NCBI GenBank assembly: GCA_013396525.1
Contig: VWYX01000086.1
Location: 310,001 to 374,000, forward strand
Source: Chaetorhynchus papuensis
Lineage: Eukaryota; Chordata; Aves; Passeriformes; Rhipiduridae
DNA length: 64,000 nucleotides
Reading direction: 5' to 3'
Below the pieces are notes generated by a model. It saw nothing but the letters and a program-made list of their open reading frames with translations. It was not told the origin of the DNA and searched no databases. The position numbers and the translations under genes are program-made. Below, in pieces: positions 39,150 to 51,653 of the stretch (within the stretch, counting starts at the first letter, position 1; every line of letters starts with the position of its first letter).

Positions 39150-39202
39150 AATGGTTGAACTCAGTGATCTTAAAGTTTTTTTGTAACCTAAATGATTCTA
39201 TG
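39150..39202 (+). mobile_element. CR1 LINE, short 3' tip
   Basis: Only the last 50-odd bases are recognisable: AATGGTTGAACTCAGTGATC, TTAAAG, then AACCTAAATGATTCTATG. These match the CR1 terminal segment. Nothing upstream of about 39140 is clearly CR1. Confidence 0.8.
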
Positions 39203-42200
39203 TTAAAGTGAGTTCTTGTCAGTCAGAAATGCTTTAAACACAACTCTTAATACAGTACCCAAGAAGATGCTAGAAAAAGTGTTGGAACTGTTTTCTGTCC
39301 TCCCTATATTTTACAAAATGGCAATTGCTGAAATGCACCTCCTATAATTTTCTGACAGCTGTCAAGGGTGAAAAGAGGGGTTTCCCATCCTTTGGAAAAC
39401 ATGAGAAAATTATCTTCTCTCCTTTAAGCATTATAAAGAGCTACACTCATGTGATACCTTGGATACTATTTGCAGGGATAAATTTATGACATATTTTCTT
39501 AAACTTACCCCTCTTTAAATAATTCTTGACTTATAACCAATTACTTGTCTGTATCAACACAGCACAGGCTTGTTACATTAGCAATTTGCTATTTTTAACC
39601 AATTGGTGTAAATCATGAGTGACAATGTTCTGAAATGTCTCACTTATGACTTGCATTGATACTGCTACAAGCTCAGGACTCGAAGAAGGAAAATGGTTGG
39701 CTCAGTTTTATTGCTTTGCCAGCCAAACACTGGGATTTTCACCTATATTCCCCCTGGCAACAAGGTGTAGGGTGATTGAATAGGGATATGATTTAAATGC
39801 ACTCCAGGCAGATTAAAAACCCATCTTCTTGGGATCTGAACCATGGGGAATGGGGAAAAAGGAGTGGCTAAAGAAGGGCAGTAGGTACAGGAAGGGTTCA
39901 TGGAGATGGGATGCTGAAGCCAGGGATGGTCGGCATCCCTCTCACAGAGGTGAGCGTTAGGAAAGGTGTAATTCTGCACTGTGCAGGCCAATGCCGTAAT
40001 GAGCTATCAGCTTATGTGGCTTTAACCCTGTTCTGGTGATGAGCTGTGAGGCATTACAGCTTGATCTTCCTATTTTCTACATTTATGTTCTCAAAAGTCC
40101 AAAGGAGGGAATTCTTCACCAATCGATAGAGATAAAAAGCCTGTTTTCCTTGGAAATTGTTCTGCATTTATTCATGTATTATACATGCCTGCCCTGCCCT
40201 GTGCAATGGCTCCCAGGATATTGAGAAGACAGGAAGACACATAAAACCAGAGCTGTATGAAAATAACTTTTCTAGGTTGTTAATACGAACTAATATTATC
40301 CGGCAGACAAATGTTTACCCCTTCTATGGGAGCATTACTCATTGAATAGCACCTTAAATTGTCCAACTAATTTTATGTGCTCATAATAAATAAATTCTAT
40401 TCTCTTTTATTATCAAACTTAATTACAGTCGAGGTAAGTCATAACATCGCACTTCGCAATTTAGATTTAAGGACAGTGAATATAAAAACTGCATGTCTAC
40501 TTCATCAGGAATTATGTATCGATCCATATTAAATTACCCACCAGTTCCTCTATGCAATGCCTTGCAGTAGGCAGAGGTCTGTATGCACTGGCAAAAAAGA
40601 GAAGGGAGGAAGAGAATACTTAGCTAAAATACAATGACTCTTAGGATGTAACTTCATCACTTCTTGGCACTGCTGTGTTTGACCATCCCCCTGTAAGTGA
40701 CGTTTGCTGTTTTTATGGGAAATGGCACAGCTTAAATGAACATGTCCTCAAAGTAGAAGTTTGATATTTCATTCGGGAACCATTGTGTCTGTGCCTTCTC
40801 ATGCTGAGTCACTGATGGAGCTCTGGCTCAGCCAGGGGTAAACCGTCAATGCCATTTCCCTCAGTACCTGGTATTTCCTAGGGATGTGCCATTGGAGCTG
40901 ACTTTCCTGAGCTACCATGCTCTGAAGGTGGCTTCCCAAAGTTGCAAACTGCCCTGCACTGCGTGCACTTGCACTTCCTTACCAAACCACCATGTGGCTG
41001 AAGTGGGGAATTTCAATCAACACACCTACTTGCTGAAATCAAGTTCAGCTTTGGTTATAAACCCAAGTGGAGGCATTCAAGCAGAATGAAATGCCTGGTT
41101 TAAACACAGTTTAGTATTGTCCATATTTTAATGACTAAAAAACTCAGTATGTTGTTCTAATAGAGGGCGGTTCTGTTAACAGTATGTGAATTTTTAATAT
41201 TTTGCTTATATTTTCAAATTCATGAACAAGTGTTGCTCAAGTCTGTAAAACACTTAGAGGATGAGAAGTCCTTTGGACAGTAGGAATAACCCACACACCC
41301 CACCCACGAGATAGGGTGGGTAGGTGCTCCCATTACCACCTCGGACACAGGGACGGTCTCGTTGGAGCCAGAGCTGGTCCTCGGGCATTCCCAGGATTCC
41401 CATTTATTCTTGGGCTGACATGCAGTCCATTTTATTCTGCCTCTGTACTTTGAGATTCTGCTGATGGGTTTCTTTTGCAAATCAATCATTCTAGGGGTAA
41501 TTAACATTTAAAAGCCAGGTTTCTTTTAATTCCATTAGTATATTTGTGACAAGAAATGTGTTGGCAGAATCCAAAGGTTAAGAGTTACAATGAAGAACAA
41601 GTTTTAGGATAAATGAAAGTTAAGGCCTAAAATAGCCCGACAATACCCCATTAATCTGCACACTATTGACACAATAGTGGTCTGTTGTGTCAATGAGGAT
41701 TTAAGAAGCTTTGCAGCCCATGTTACTGATAGTTTATCATATCAATAGGAGCCTGCATATATTTGTGTTTAAAAACCTGTGGCTGTGTAATTCCCTGACT
41801 GCACACATATTGTAAATGCACATACTTTAAATCCTTACATAAAGTGGTTTCTAGCCATGCAGCAAATTTTGAAATGATAATAAACTACCATATTTAAGTG
41901 TAGACACAAGGTATTAGTCTTGGCTGTACCAAAATCCTCTAAATGCTGTACTTCTAGCGGAAACCCTTTGCCCTACAGGAATGAGATCTGATTCTCAGCA
42001 TTGTGTCACCTGCCTAATTGAAGCAGAAGGAGATTTAAACCATATTAATCTTTCATCCTGATATATGGAAGCCTTGAGTCAGCTTGTGGCTGGAAGGTAG
42101 AGCAGGGAAGAAAGGTCCCTTCCCACAAGCTGCCCTTCTCAGAGCAGAGGGGAGCGTGCAGCCACAGCCCAGGCAGTACCGAGGGCTGGGCATCCCTTGC

Positions 42201-43203
42201 CCCCACGGCAGGGATAACCGAGCAACATCGAGGGGTAATTTCTACATGGCAGTCACAAAAAGGGTGTATTAAATGAAAATATGAGTGGCTCTTCCAGTAC
42301 TGCAGTTTTCCTGGCTGGCACTACCATCTGGAGTTTCAAAAGCCAAGGAGCCAATCCCACATCTGTAATGCCCTGGTGTGGGTAGCGTGCACCTAGGTAC
42401 CCATCTGTACCCACCATAAATCCACACCATAAATCCACACCACGGAGTGTCTGACTTCCAGTGCAGAGGCCACAGAGCTGTTCTGTGAAACAAAGCCTTT
42501 TTTTTCAGGCACTTCCAGCTTTTTGTCCTCAGGTTGCAATTGGATTCCTAACCAAGCGAGTAGTCTCTATCGCAGCATTTTCATGCACTGTGCAAATTTT
42601 GATGCTTTTCAGATTAGGGCTGTTCATGAGAAAGAGAAAATAATGTCCTTACACCTTTAACCAGGCAGCAGCTCCTGGGGTGCCACAGAGCTGTGCTGTG
42701 TTCGCTATGAGGAAGCCCATAATGATCTTGCCTTTAGCCTGTCACCACTAGGAAACATCAGAGAGAGACAGCCAAGGGACTGAGTTGCCAAAAACGTCCT
42801 ATTCCCATGGCTGGGAGATTTTGTTGGCACCATCTCTAAAGAGAATTTACTATGGGCCAAATCCTGGCGCCCTTGCTTAGATGAATCAGTTCTCAAGAGG
42901 CAATGCTCCCGCTGCGAGTGGTGCGTGCGTAAAAACCTGCCAGATCAGCCCAAAATACTGCCTGGGAGTATCGAGTGCTTGTCTTCCAGAGGGGTAGGAG
43001 TGCTGTGGGAAGCGACCAGCCCAAGGCTTTGCTGTGGAGACAGTGCTCAGCTAAGGGGCAAGAATTTGGGAACTGCTCATGAATGAAGGATATATTCTCC
43101 AGCAAAACTCTCTAAATTACTTTTACTCGGAATTTTTTCTTATTTCCCATAAAACAAACACGGATGATAGAGTTTGGCAAGTAATCTTTTTTTTTTTTTT
43201 TTT
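39203..43203. other. Noncoding, 39.2-43.2 kb, upstream of the SEMA6D CpG island
   Basis: AT-rich, with a small perfect palindrome (41661-41679), a 13-base tandem repeat (42413-42444), and poly-T ending at the assembly gap. No gene or exon is recognised. Any SEMA6D promoter elements are more likely inside the gap. Confidence 0.65.
42413..42444. repeat. 13-base perfect direct repeat, two and a half copies
   Basis: ACCATAAATCCAC occurs at 42413-42425 and 42426-42438, followed by a partial third copy. It is a short tandem duplication in noncoding DNA. Confidence 0.85.
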
Positions 43204-44164
43204 NNNNNNNNNNNNNNNNNNNNNNNNNNNNNNNNNNNNNNNNNNNNNNNNNNNNNNNNNNNNNNNNNNNNNNNNNNNNNNNNNNNNNNNNNNNNNNNNN
43301 NNNNNNNNNNNNNNNNNNNNNNNNNNNNNNNNNNNNNNNNNNNNNNNNNNNNNNNNNNNNNNNNNNNNNNNNNNNNNNNNNNNNNNNNNNNNNNNNNNNN
43401 NNNNNNNNNNNNNNNNNNNNNNNNNNNNNNNNNNNNNNNNNNNNNNNNNNNNNNNNNNNNNNNNNNNNNNNNNNNNNNNNNNNNNNNNNNNNNNNNNNNN
43501 NNNNNNNNNNNNNNNNNNNNNNNNNNNNNNNNNNNNNNNNNNNNNNNNNNNNNNNNNNNNNNNNNNNNNNNNNNNNNNNNNNNNNNNNNNNNNNNNNNNN
43601 NNNNNNNNNNNNNNNNNNNNNNNNNNNNNNNNNNNNNNNNNNNNNNNNNNNNNNNNNNNNNNNNNNNNNNNNNNNNNNNNNNNNNNNNNNNNNNNNNNNN
43701 NNNNNNNNNNNNNNNNNNNNNNNNNNNNNNNNNNNNNNNNNNNNNNNNNNNNNNNNNNNNNNNNNNNNNNNNNNNNNNNNNNNNNNNNNNNNNNNNNNNN
43801 NNNNNNNNNNNNNNNNNNNNNNNNNNNNNNNNNNNNNNNNNNNNNNNNNNNNNNNNNNNNNNNNNNNNNNNNNNNNNNNNNNNNNNNNNNNNNNNNNNNN
43901 NNNNNNNNNNNNNNNNNNNNNNNNNNNNNNNNNNNNNNNNNNNNNNNNNNNNNNNNNNNNNNNNNNNNNNNNNNNNNNNNNNNNNNNNNNNNNNNNNNNN
44001 NNNNNNNNNNNNNNNNNNNNNNNNNNNNNNNNNNNNNNNNNNNNNNNNNNNNNNNNNNNNNNNNNNNNNNNNNNNNNNNNNNNNNNNNNNNNNNNNNNNN
44101 NNNNNNNNNNNNNNNNNNNNNNNNNNNNNNNNNNNNNNNNNNNNNNNNNNNNNNNNNNNNNNNN
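43204..44164. other. Assembly gap (961 N)
   Basis: There is an unbroken run of N. The left flank ends in a run of 17 T (43187-43203) and the right flank starts directly in a CpG island. Gaps of this kind are common at GC-rich promoters, where sequencing fails. The missing part may hold the SEMA6D transcription start. Frames reported across it are meaningless. Confidence 0.99.
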
Positions 44165-44500
44165 CCGGCGCCGGCCGCAGACGGGGCAGCCGAAGCGGAG
44201 CTGTCGGGTTTATCCCCGGCGAAGTCGCCCCGGGGCGCTTGGGGTGAGTTGGGGCTGGCGCCGCGTCGGGGGCTGAGCCGGCCCGGCCCGGGGCTCGGCG
44301 CTGCCGGCGGGGCGGGTAGCCTGGCGAGGCGTGATTTACGGGCTCTCCGGCAGCAGCCGGGCGCTGGGAGGCAGAGGGAGCCGCGTTTCCAGCTCCCCAT
44401 CAATTATGGATGGAAACAAATACTGGAGTCGGTTCTGAATTATCCCCGTGCCGCGGCGGGGGCAGCTCCGCGCCCGCCCTCCTGCCGAAAACAATGCTCA
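44165..44500 (+). promoter_or_regulatory. SEMA6D: CpG island, likely SEMA6D promoter and first untranslated exon
   Basis: From the end of the assembly gap to about 44500 the sequence is strongly GC-rich and dense in CpG (for example CCGGCGCCGGCCGCAGACGG and GTGCCGCGGCGGGGGCAG), unlike everything around it. It lies about 16 kb upstream of the SEMA6D start codon on the same strand, and no other gene is in view. A good donor, TTGGG|GTGAGTT, starts at 44244 and could end an untranslated exon. I see no TATA box. The island probably extends into the gap. The open frame across it is not evidence of coding, because it depends on the unknown bases. Assignment to SEMA6D is inference from position. Confidence 0.7.
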
Positions 44501-44518
44501 GGTGCAGAGCGGGAAAAC

Positions 44519-44533
44519 TTTTTTTTTTTTTTT
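44519..44533. repeat. Poly-T tract (15) at the edge of the CpG island
   Basis: A run of T just downstream of the GC-rich block, mirroring the T run on the other side of the assembly gap. Confidence 0.9.
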
Positions 44534-47500
44534 CTGAGGGGGTGGGGGCGTTTCATCACTGCAGAAACCGATACAGCTGCTTTCAAGGAGTAATTAGAAA
44601 GGGTTTAAAGCCTTCTTTATTATTTATAAGGATGAATGGAAATGAAAGGTCACACAGATATATCTAGGTGGCTTTTACTCCCGTGTTTTAAAGGGCTGTG
44701 GGGTGGTTGTGCGGGGTTTTTTTTTTATGGTTGTTGTGTTTTATCTTGTGAGTTGAAAAATGCAATTAACTGCCTTAGGTTGATGTGCTGAAAATATTGT
44801 AGTTCCGGTGGATATCCCACTTGTTAGCATGAATATAGCTAGTCTTAAATTAGTGGGCTTCTGCCAATCTCTCGGTTGTTTCTTACTTCTGGTCAAGATT
44901 ATGTCTGTATCACAGGCATGAGCCTGTGAGTAATTTGAACAAAATTCAGCCTTCGGTGTGTAAAGTCATTTGTATTTGTGTGTATGTGTGGCTTAGAATA
45001 CATTTACTTTTGAGCATAGCAGCAGCAATGATGGTTCATAATGCTCACATATGTGGCACTTGCTGTACAGATGGTATTGTAGCTTATCCATGTACACACA
45101 CACACGCTTCACACATAATGTGCAGGAATTACAGCAAACTTCCTCCAGAATACTGTTCAGTGCTCTCTAAATGTGTGGCATTTTTTTTCCCTGGTTATTT
45201 CCTTGGGGGAAAGAAAGCATGCATCTTTATTGGGATACCTTTGTGCTTCACGTTGTTGGTCTTATTAATATTCCCTAAATATTATTTGAAGGAACAGCTT
45301 CCTACTGTCTTAGAGGCATTTTCTGCTGGTCTGTTGCTCTCACATACAAATACTTTCACAGAGAATTTTCTGAGGTTCTCTCCTTTTTCCAAGTCCAACA
45401 GGAAGCTCATTGTAAAGCTTTGCAATTACTTTTGTGGCAAAAGAGAATAGACGTTTTTCCTGCTTTATTCACGCTATAAAATTCTGTGCACCTCTAAAGT
45501 CTACTTCAGTTCCTTTCAGTAAATTAAGCTGTATGTAATCATGTTTAATGTAGTAAGTGACGGGCATATTTTGTTATGTTGGCAGATATTGTATAAACAT
45601 TTGCTCTGGCTTAGATAAAAACAAATTGCCAGCTTAGTGCTCTGATTTCTTTTCTATATACTTATGAACTTCAACAGTTTTTGTGTTAACTGATATAAAG
45701 CTCAGGGTTTTTTAAATCAGGAAGAAAAAGTTTGTAATAAGAATTTATTAGGATTCTGAATATGTAGCTCAGATTTGTTTTCAGAAAGACAGCCAAAAAA
45801 AGTATAACCCAGAGGCTCTACATTGGTTTACTTAACCAGCTTCTCACTTTCATCTGCACCTTTAGTTACAGTGAACCTTCCTCCCCCATATCCTGCAGTC
45901 TGTCAGTACCTGCTCTCCTTTATGGTGAGATGCAACAGAGATAACATCGTTTTCTAAATGTGCTTTGTGTGATGCAGGAGTGTGTGCCAGGAATACAGTG
46001 ATGGCCCTGTCAAAGCTCTACAAACCAGCTGTATGGCTGTGCGATTTTCCCCCCAGCCTCTCGCGCCCTTTGAGCTGGACCATCTGAACGTTTCTGGGAA
46101 TGGCTGAGCTGAGCTGAGCTGTTGGAGCAGATCCTTCAGCCCTCGGAGCCGCCTTAACTTTGCTATCTGTTTATGAAAAGCACACATTTAGATAGAGCGA
46201 ATTGCATCTCTAATTAAGCATTCTAAGTTGATCTCTGATCCGATCGGTCCTGTCACGAGAGGTGTGTGAAGGAAAACTCCATCGTGGAAGTTCAGTTCAA
46301 AGTGTATGTGAGGCATTTGTAATAATGTGTCTTCTGGTCTTACTACAGTTGATCACACTCAGCTTTCAGTTCTGGATTTTTGTGGGTTTTAAATTCTTTT
46401 AAAAACATTAGTGCACTTAACACAGGACTCAGTATCCCCTGAAGTCAGGTGTAGCCCAGTTAGATGGACAGAACCTGCATGGAAATGTTGAAATGTTATG
46501 GTTCGTTGTCCTTCTGAAAAAGAAATTTGAAATCTGAAGTCGAGTGGAGATCGGGGTGAATATGGTCAGCTTTCATCAAGTGTTAGAGAAGTGGTATGAC
46601 TGAGACTGTTTCAGTTCTAGTCTTTCTTTGTAAGACAAAGGAAACAGTTACTTCAACAGCTTCTGTGCCTGTATGAGCTTATGTGGAGCTTACTTGTGTT
46701 GCAGTCTGGTATCTCTCAAGGCTTAGACTATGTGTTTGCTTACCGAACAGAGGCGATGCTGGTTGATTACATACTCCTATGTTAAACATACCTCTAATTC
46801 CAGGTTGATAAAATCAGGTACCTTCCCACTTGATAAAGTGATAATTTGCTCCACAAGTAATTAAGAAAAGATGGAATAAGGCGTATTACTGGCATTGGGG
46901 AGTACAAGTTATTTTCAGTCTTAGCAACTCTGTATGTAATTAAAACAGTTCAAATGTCGCTTTCGTCAAAACTGCTGCTCGAACAGATGATCTCTTCTTA
47001 CGCATCCGATAAGCTACTGCAGTTACTGCTAAAATCCATCTAAGCCATTTTATTAAGCTGTTACTTGTTCTGTGAATAGCTGCCAGCCTTAAGTTCAAAA
47101 GAAAGTGGGTTCTGATTTGTTCCCGTGTCACATGGAAGAGGTGTGCAGTGAGAATAGTATCACTGCCCTTTAGATGCTGTTTGGGGAGCTCTGTGTGTTG
47201 TCTGCCATAGGCTGCTTTCCCTTGTCGTGGCTTGACAGTAATTACAGTACAGCTAATATCAGGAGTTGATTCAGTTTATTCAGATGGGAAGACTGTTGAA
47301 TTGTCCCACTTCCAAAGTCAAATGTTTGTGTTAACCACAGAGATCAAATCTGTAGTGCACATATATAACATATGAGTAGTATTTATTTCTCTAACTTTCC
47401 TATTCCATTCGGCTTTTGTTAACTAACCCAGATTAGCATTTTAACAACCCTGAAGTGAACTTCTGCCATTCGCCCTGCTTGGACAGTGTGTGTAGACCAT

Positions 47501-48628
47501 CCATCATCCTGTCCTTGGCCACAACAGGCTACTGGCTCCAGAACCATTTGGAGCTACACAGAAACCATCCGACTGTGAACAGCACAGCTGGCTACAGCAA
47601 TTTTTTCTTCCACGCCACTGGCAGCATTGTCTGGCTATGGTAACTAAAGTTAACATCCAGAACGTGAAGTTTCTTTCATTCTGGCAGCCCTGCCCAGCCC
47701 CGCTGCAGCTCGGTGTGCACACCTGCATGAGGAAGGGCTGCAAAATGGCTGGGAGGGGTGAGGCGACCGCTGGACTCTTGCTTTTCAAGGCTCCAGTTTG
47801 GAGACAGCAACCTGTTGTTTGGAGTGGGATTACATTAACTCTGTCCGCGCTCGAGAGGGAGCTTGCTGGCTGAGTCCTGCGTGCGCTCAGCGCGCAGACC
47901 GGGCTGTGCTGGGAAGCGCCAGCTACAGAAACAGAACCTGCCGCTTTAACTTAGCCACACAAACTGCCAAGGAGCACAGAAAGAAACGGAGAATTTCGCC
48001 TGTGTATTTCACACATTCTTGTAGAAGCCTTTTTAGTTCCACAACGGAAACCATGTGATTTCACAGGATCTGTGCCCAGACTCTAATACTTGCTACAGAT
48101 GCTTTCCTTGGTTTGTTTTGCGGCTCTATGAATGCAATAGGAAAAAGTTGTTAGAGGATTTGTTGTTTTAATTCTGACGTGTGCTGTGAATGGCAGGTAA
48201 CCAGCAGGTGAATGTACTTGTGACTCTCTGCTAATTTTACTTGTTGAGATTTTTGCATAATTTAAATAAATTGGCCTAGCATGGCTGTCTGTCATGTGTG
48301 AGCCACTGCTTTCTTGCTAGAAGAGAACTTTTGCATTCAAGAGCAAAGGAGGTCAAGAGGTATTAGTGGGAAGGGAGGGGCTTGGTGTGAGTGGAGGAGC
48401 AAAGAAGTGGTGGTGGAAGAGGAGGAGCTCAGAGCTCAGGCAAGCAAGCAACATTCATTCTGTCCAGAATGGTTACAAACCTTGTAAACGAAATCAGTCC
48501 CTGGACAGCTTTGATTTATATTCTCACACAGCAGATTGGCCTTGGTCTGCCTGACCTTGGTAACATAACAGAGGTCGTATTTGCACACAGAGACTCTGCG
48601 TGCAAAAAGGTTCGTTGGTGCTGTTACC

Positions 48629-48645
48629 TTTTTTTTTTTTTTTTT
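48629..48645. repeat. Poly-T tract (17)
   Basis: An uninterrupted run of T in SEMA6D intron 1. Confidence 0.9.
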
Positions 48646-51613
48646 AACTGTTGCATCTAAGAGCCAAATTGCAGCCCATGTTTCTAATTGGGTAGGCACT
48701 GGATAAACACAGAATGAAAGCAATGGATCCCGTTCCCACAGTGGATGGTTTAAAAGAGGAGGTGGCAGATGGGTACAGTCGGGCAGTGGCCTCTAGAAGC
48801 AGGAGGGCCGTGTTGACCTGCATAATCAGCAGCTGTGCTGGCACACCAGCCACCTAAACATAGCTGAGCTGCGTGTGTCAGGGAAAGGGGGCACGCACGC
48901 TTTGGCATCAGAGGCAAGGGGAGCTTTGAAGAGGGCCTGGGATGAGAATGAGGAGTTAATTGGCAGATGCGTGCTAGGGGGCTCTTCAAGTGTGTGAGGG
49001 ACAGCAGGGAGGCAAACACAGAGTTGCTCATCTAGAGAGGTAACGAGTGAGCAGTGGGGACCAGCATCACAGACTGGCTGCCCACCAGCGGTGGGAGTGA
49101 AGCCTCAGAAGAGACGAGAGCTGATCAGCTGGTCACTCAGCTCAGCTATTACTGCAATAATAGGCTTTTCTTAATGTGAGCTACAAAGTTCGTCTTCCTT
49201 TTACCAAATGGTCATGGCAGCTGGGATTCTGCTTTCTCACGCAGCAGTAAAGTACCAGCTCACACCTAGGTTGGGTAGGGCCCTCCTCAGAGCTTTATTG
49301 TGGTGTGAAACAAAAGGTATTTCCCTCAAGTGCTGCTGCCTCGCTTCCCAGGCGTGTGTATGGGCGCTGGTGGTGGGCAGGGACTGCAGCAGCAGCACAA
49401 AGTGTTGCTGCTATTTCTGTCTGTCTGTCATGACAGATGCTCTTTGGGGTTGAAAGAAAATCTTCACGCTTGTATCTTAAGCTTGTGCTGTGCCTCCACT
49501 TAAGTACCCCCTTCCCATGCTGTGTGAACACCTGTGTCCCAGAGGGCTGTGGAACCATCGTGTTTTGGGAGACCACAGAGAAGGAAAATGCCTATTTAAT
49601 TTACAGAAACCTCCATGTATAGTTGAGGCTGCAGTATTAAAGTGTTAGATGGCCCTTGAATGTGGCCCAGCGTGAGGGAGCGTGGCTGTACCTGTTGGGG
49701 TGGCGGTGGCTGAAGCGAGAAGGGCTGAGGGCAGCGAGCGCCTTCCCCGAGCTCTCGGGAGTGAAATCCCAGAGCGCTGCCTGGTGGGTCAGTGCCCTGT
49801 GGAAACAACTTGAACCAAGCAACCTGCAAGGCAGGAGAGGGCCCTCTGGCTCTTCCACAGTTGTCCAGGAGCCAGCTTTGGCACCCCTTGCAAATATAGC
49901 TCTTTTGTGTATTGCCACCTGGGGCCGAGTGCCGAAGAGAAGGGAACGGATGACAGAGGAAAAGCAGTAGTGGGAAAGCTGTCAACAGTGTGTGAACAAT
50001 GTCCCCAGGTGTCTCATGAAAGGAGTCATAAGGGAGGGGGGAAATAATCTTGCAGAGTTGAATGGTTTCTTTCAATTTGCAAACTTCTCTCTGTGACAGT
50101 TTCTTTAACCCAGCACGTATTTATCAAAGATTAACGCCAAAAAGCCAGTAATTTGTTTTTGTTCAGTAAATCATATTTTCTTCATAAAGTAAATGCTGTG
50201 TGGATATTTTCAGCATTATGTAGGTTTTTTTCCTTGATGATAACCTCAGACAAAAATAATCAAATCTCATGCTTTGGGGATTAATCTGATTTCCTGCAAG
50301 GGTACGGATAGAATTTTTTTTGTCTTGCGTACCACTATACAGGTTTTACTGTGAGAGTGGATTATGGCTTTTCCTCCCCCTAAAGCACCAGGTTTTCATC
50401 CTAACCAAAACCATAACAAGCACTGCTCATGGCTAAACAGTGGTCTCCAGCAGCAAACTGTGCCAGCACAAACCTAAATGTTTGGTGCAGATGGGTAAGA
50501 AAAATAGACCTTCAGACGTAAATAGTGTGGGGGTTAGGGATGATTATCCTGCCTGTTGTTACACTGGCCAATATTACTAGTGACAACACAAGGATTTAAG
50601 GAAACATTGTAATTGTATTGGGGGTCTGGGGAGGCTGGTGTGGAAGAGAGAAGGGGACAGGCCAGAATGGAAAGCTTTAAAGCCCTAAGTCTTGTTCTCT
50701 GATTTGCCAGAGATTTCCTTCTGACCTTGATTCAAGCACATGCAGTCCATATGTTACTGATCTGAATTTTTTTTTTAATTTTACTTTTAAGTGGGTGGGC
50801 TCTGCAGGTTGTGTTTGCTCTGTGGAAAGTGGACACTTCGGTGCTGCAGAGCTCCCCAAATGTGAATCAGCACAGGGATATGCCCAAGCTCGGGACCCAG
50901 AGCAGGAACAGCCATGGCTGCACATTCCACCAGTCCTGTCTCCAGCCCCAAACTGGGACAGACAGGTGTAGTTTACCTTACTGCATTTCTGTCACTTTAA
51001 TAACTTCAGACTGCAGGGTGAGGAGTCAGCCAGATCAAATTCTGCACTAATAAATCTGATTTCTAAAGAAATAAGAATAAATTTTTCACCACTACTCTGC
51101 ATTTCTGGTTAGCCAGGTCCCCCCAAAAGACCCTCAGCACAGGCACCTCTCAAGGCATCTCCCTGTCCCTCTGACCATCCCCAGGGTCTCACAGCCTGAG
51201 CACCGATGTTCCCCCCTACCCTGTGAATATGTATATACATACTTTTACAAATACACACTTGGAGACTACAAAAGCAGCAAATGTGATAATGTGATCCAAC
51301 TGTTCAGTGCTAGGCTAGAAAGAAGTATTTTTCTGCCATTATGTGAAAATTTAGCGTGACTGGAACAGAGTCTGCATTTGATTAGGCAATTTAAGAAATG
51401 GAAGAGACTTCATACTGTAGGGCAGTGCTGAAAAACAATTGCTCGGAACATGTTCTAAAATTGGTTTGCCTTCACCAGATTTCCATGTGTTTCTGCACGA
51501 CATCTCAAATGAAAGTATGAGCAGTCACGTGGCAAGTGACAACATTTTGGTATTATGGTAAATCAAAGCAGCAGTTTAAACAATTACTCCAAATCCTGAG
51601 AAGACTTTGAGAT

Positions 51614-51653
51614 TAAAAAACAAACAAACAAACAAAAAAACCAAGAAAACAAA
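51614..51653. repeat. (CAAA)n low-complexity tract
   Basis: Four near-perfect CAAA units embedded in an A-rich stretch. Confidence 0.85.

Noticed and set aside
41220..41507. 95-codon - strand frame with protein-like look
   Set aside because: The only nearby acceptor lacks a pyrimidine tract and the donors are weak; not enough to call an exon.
43079..44593. Open frames of 357-504 codons across 43-44.6 kb on both strands
   Set aside because: They consist mainly of the 961 unknown bases of the assembly gap; the known parts are poly-T and CpG-island sequence.
44926..45450. 174-codon + strand frame in intron 1 with hydrophobic stretches
   Set aside because: Composition (many Cys, Phe, Leu from T-rich DNA) is that of AT-rich noncoding sequence; nothing recognisable.
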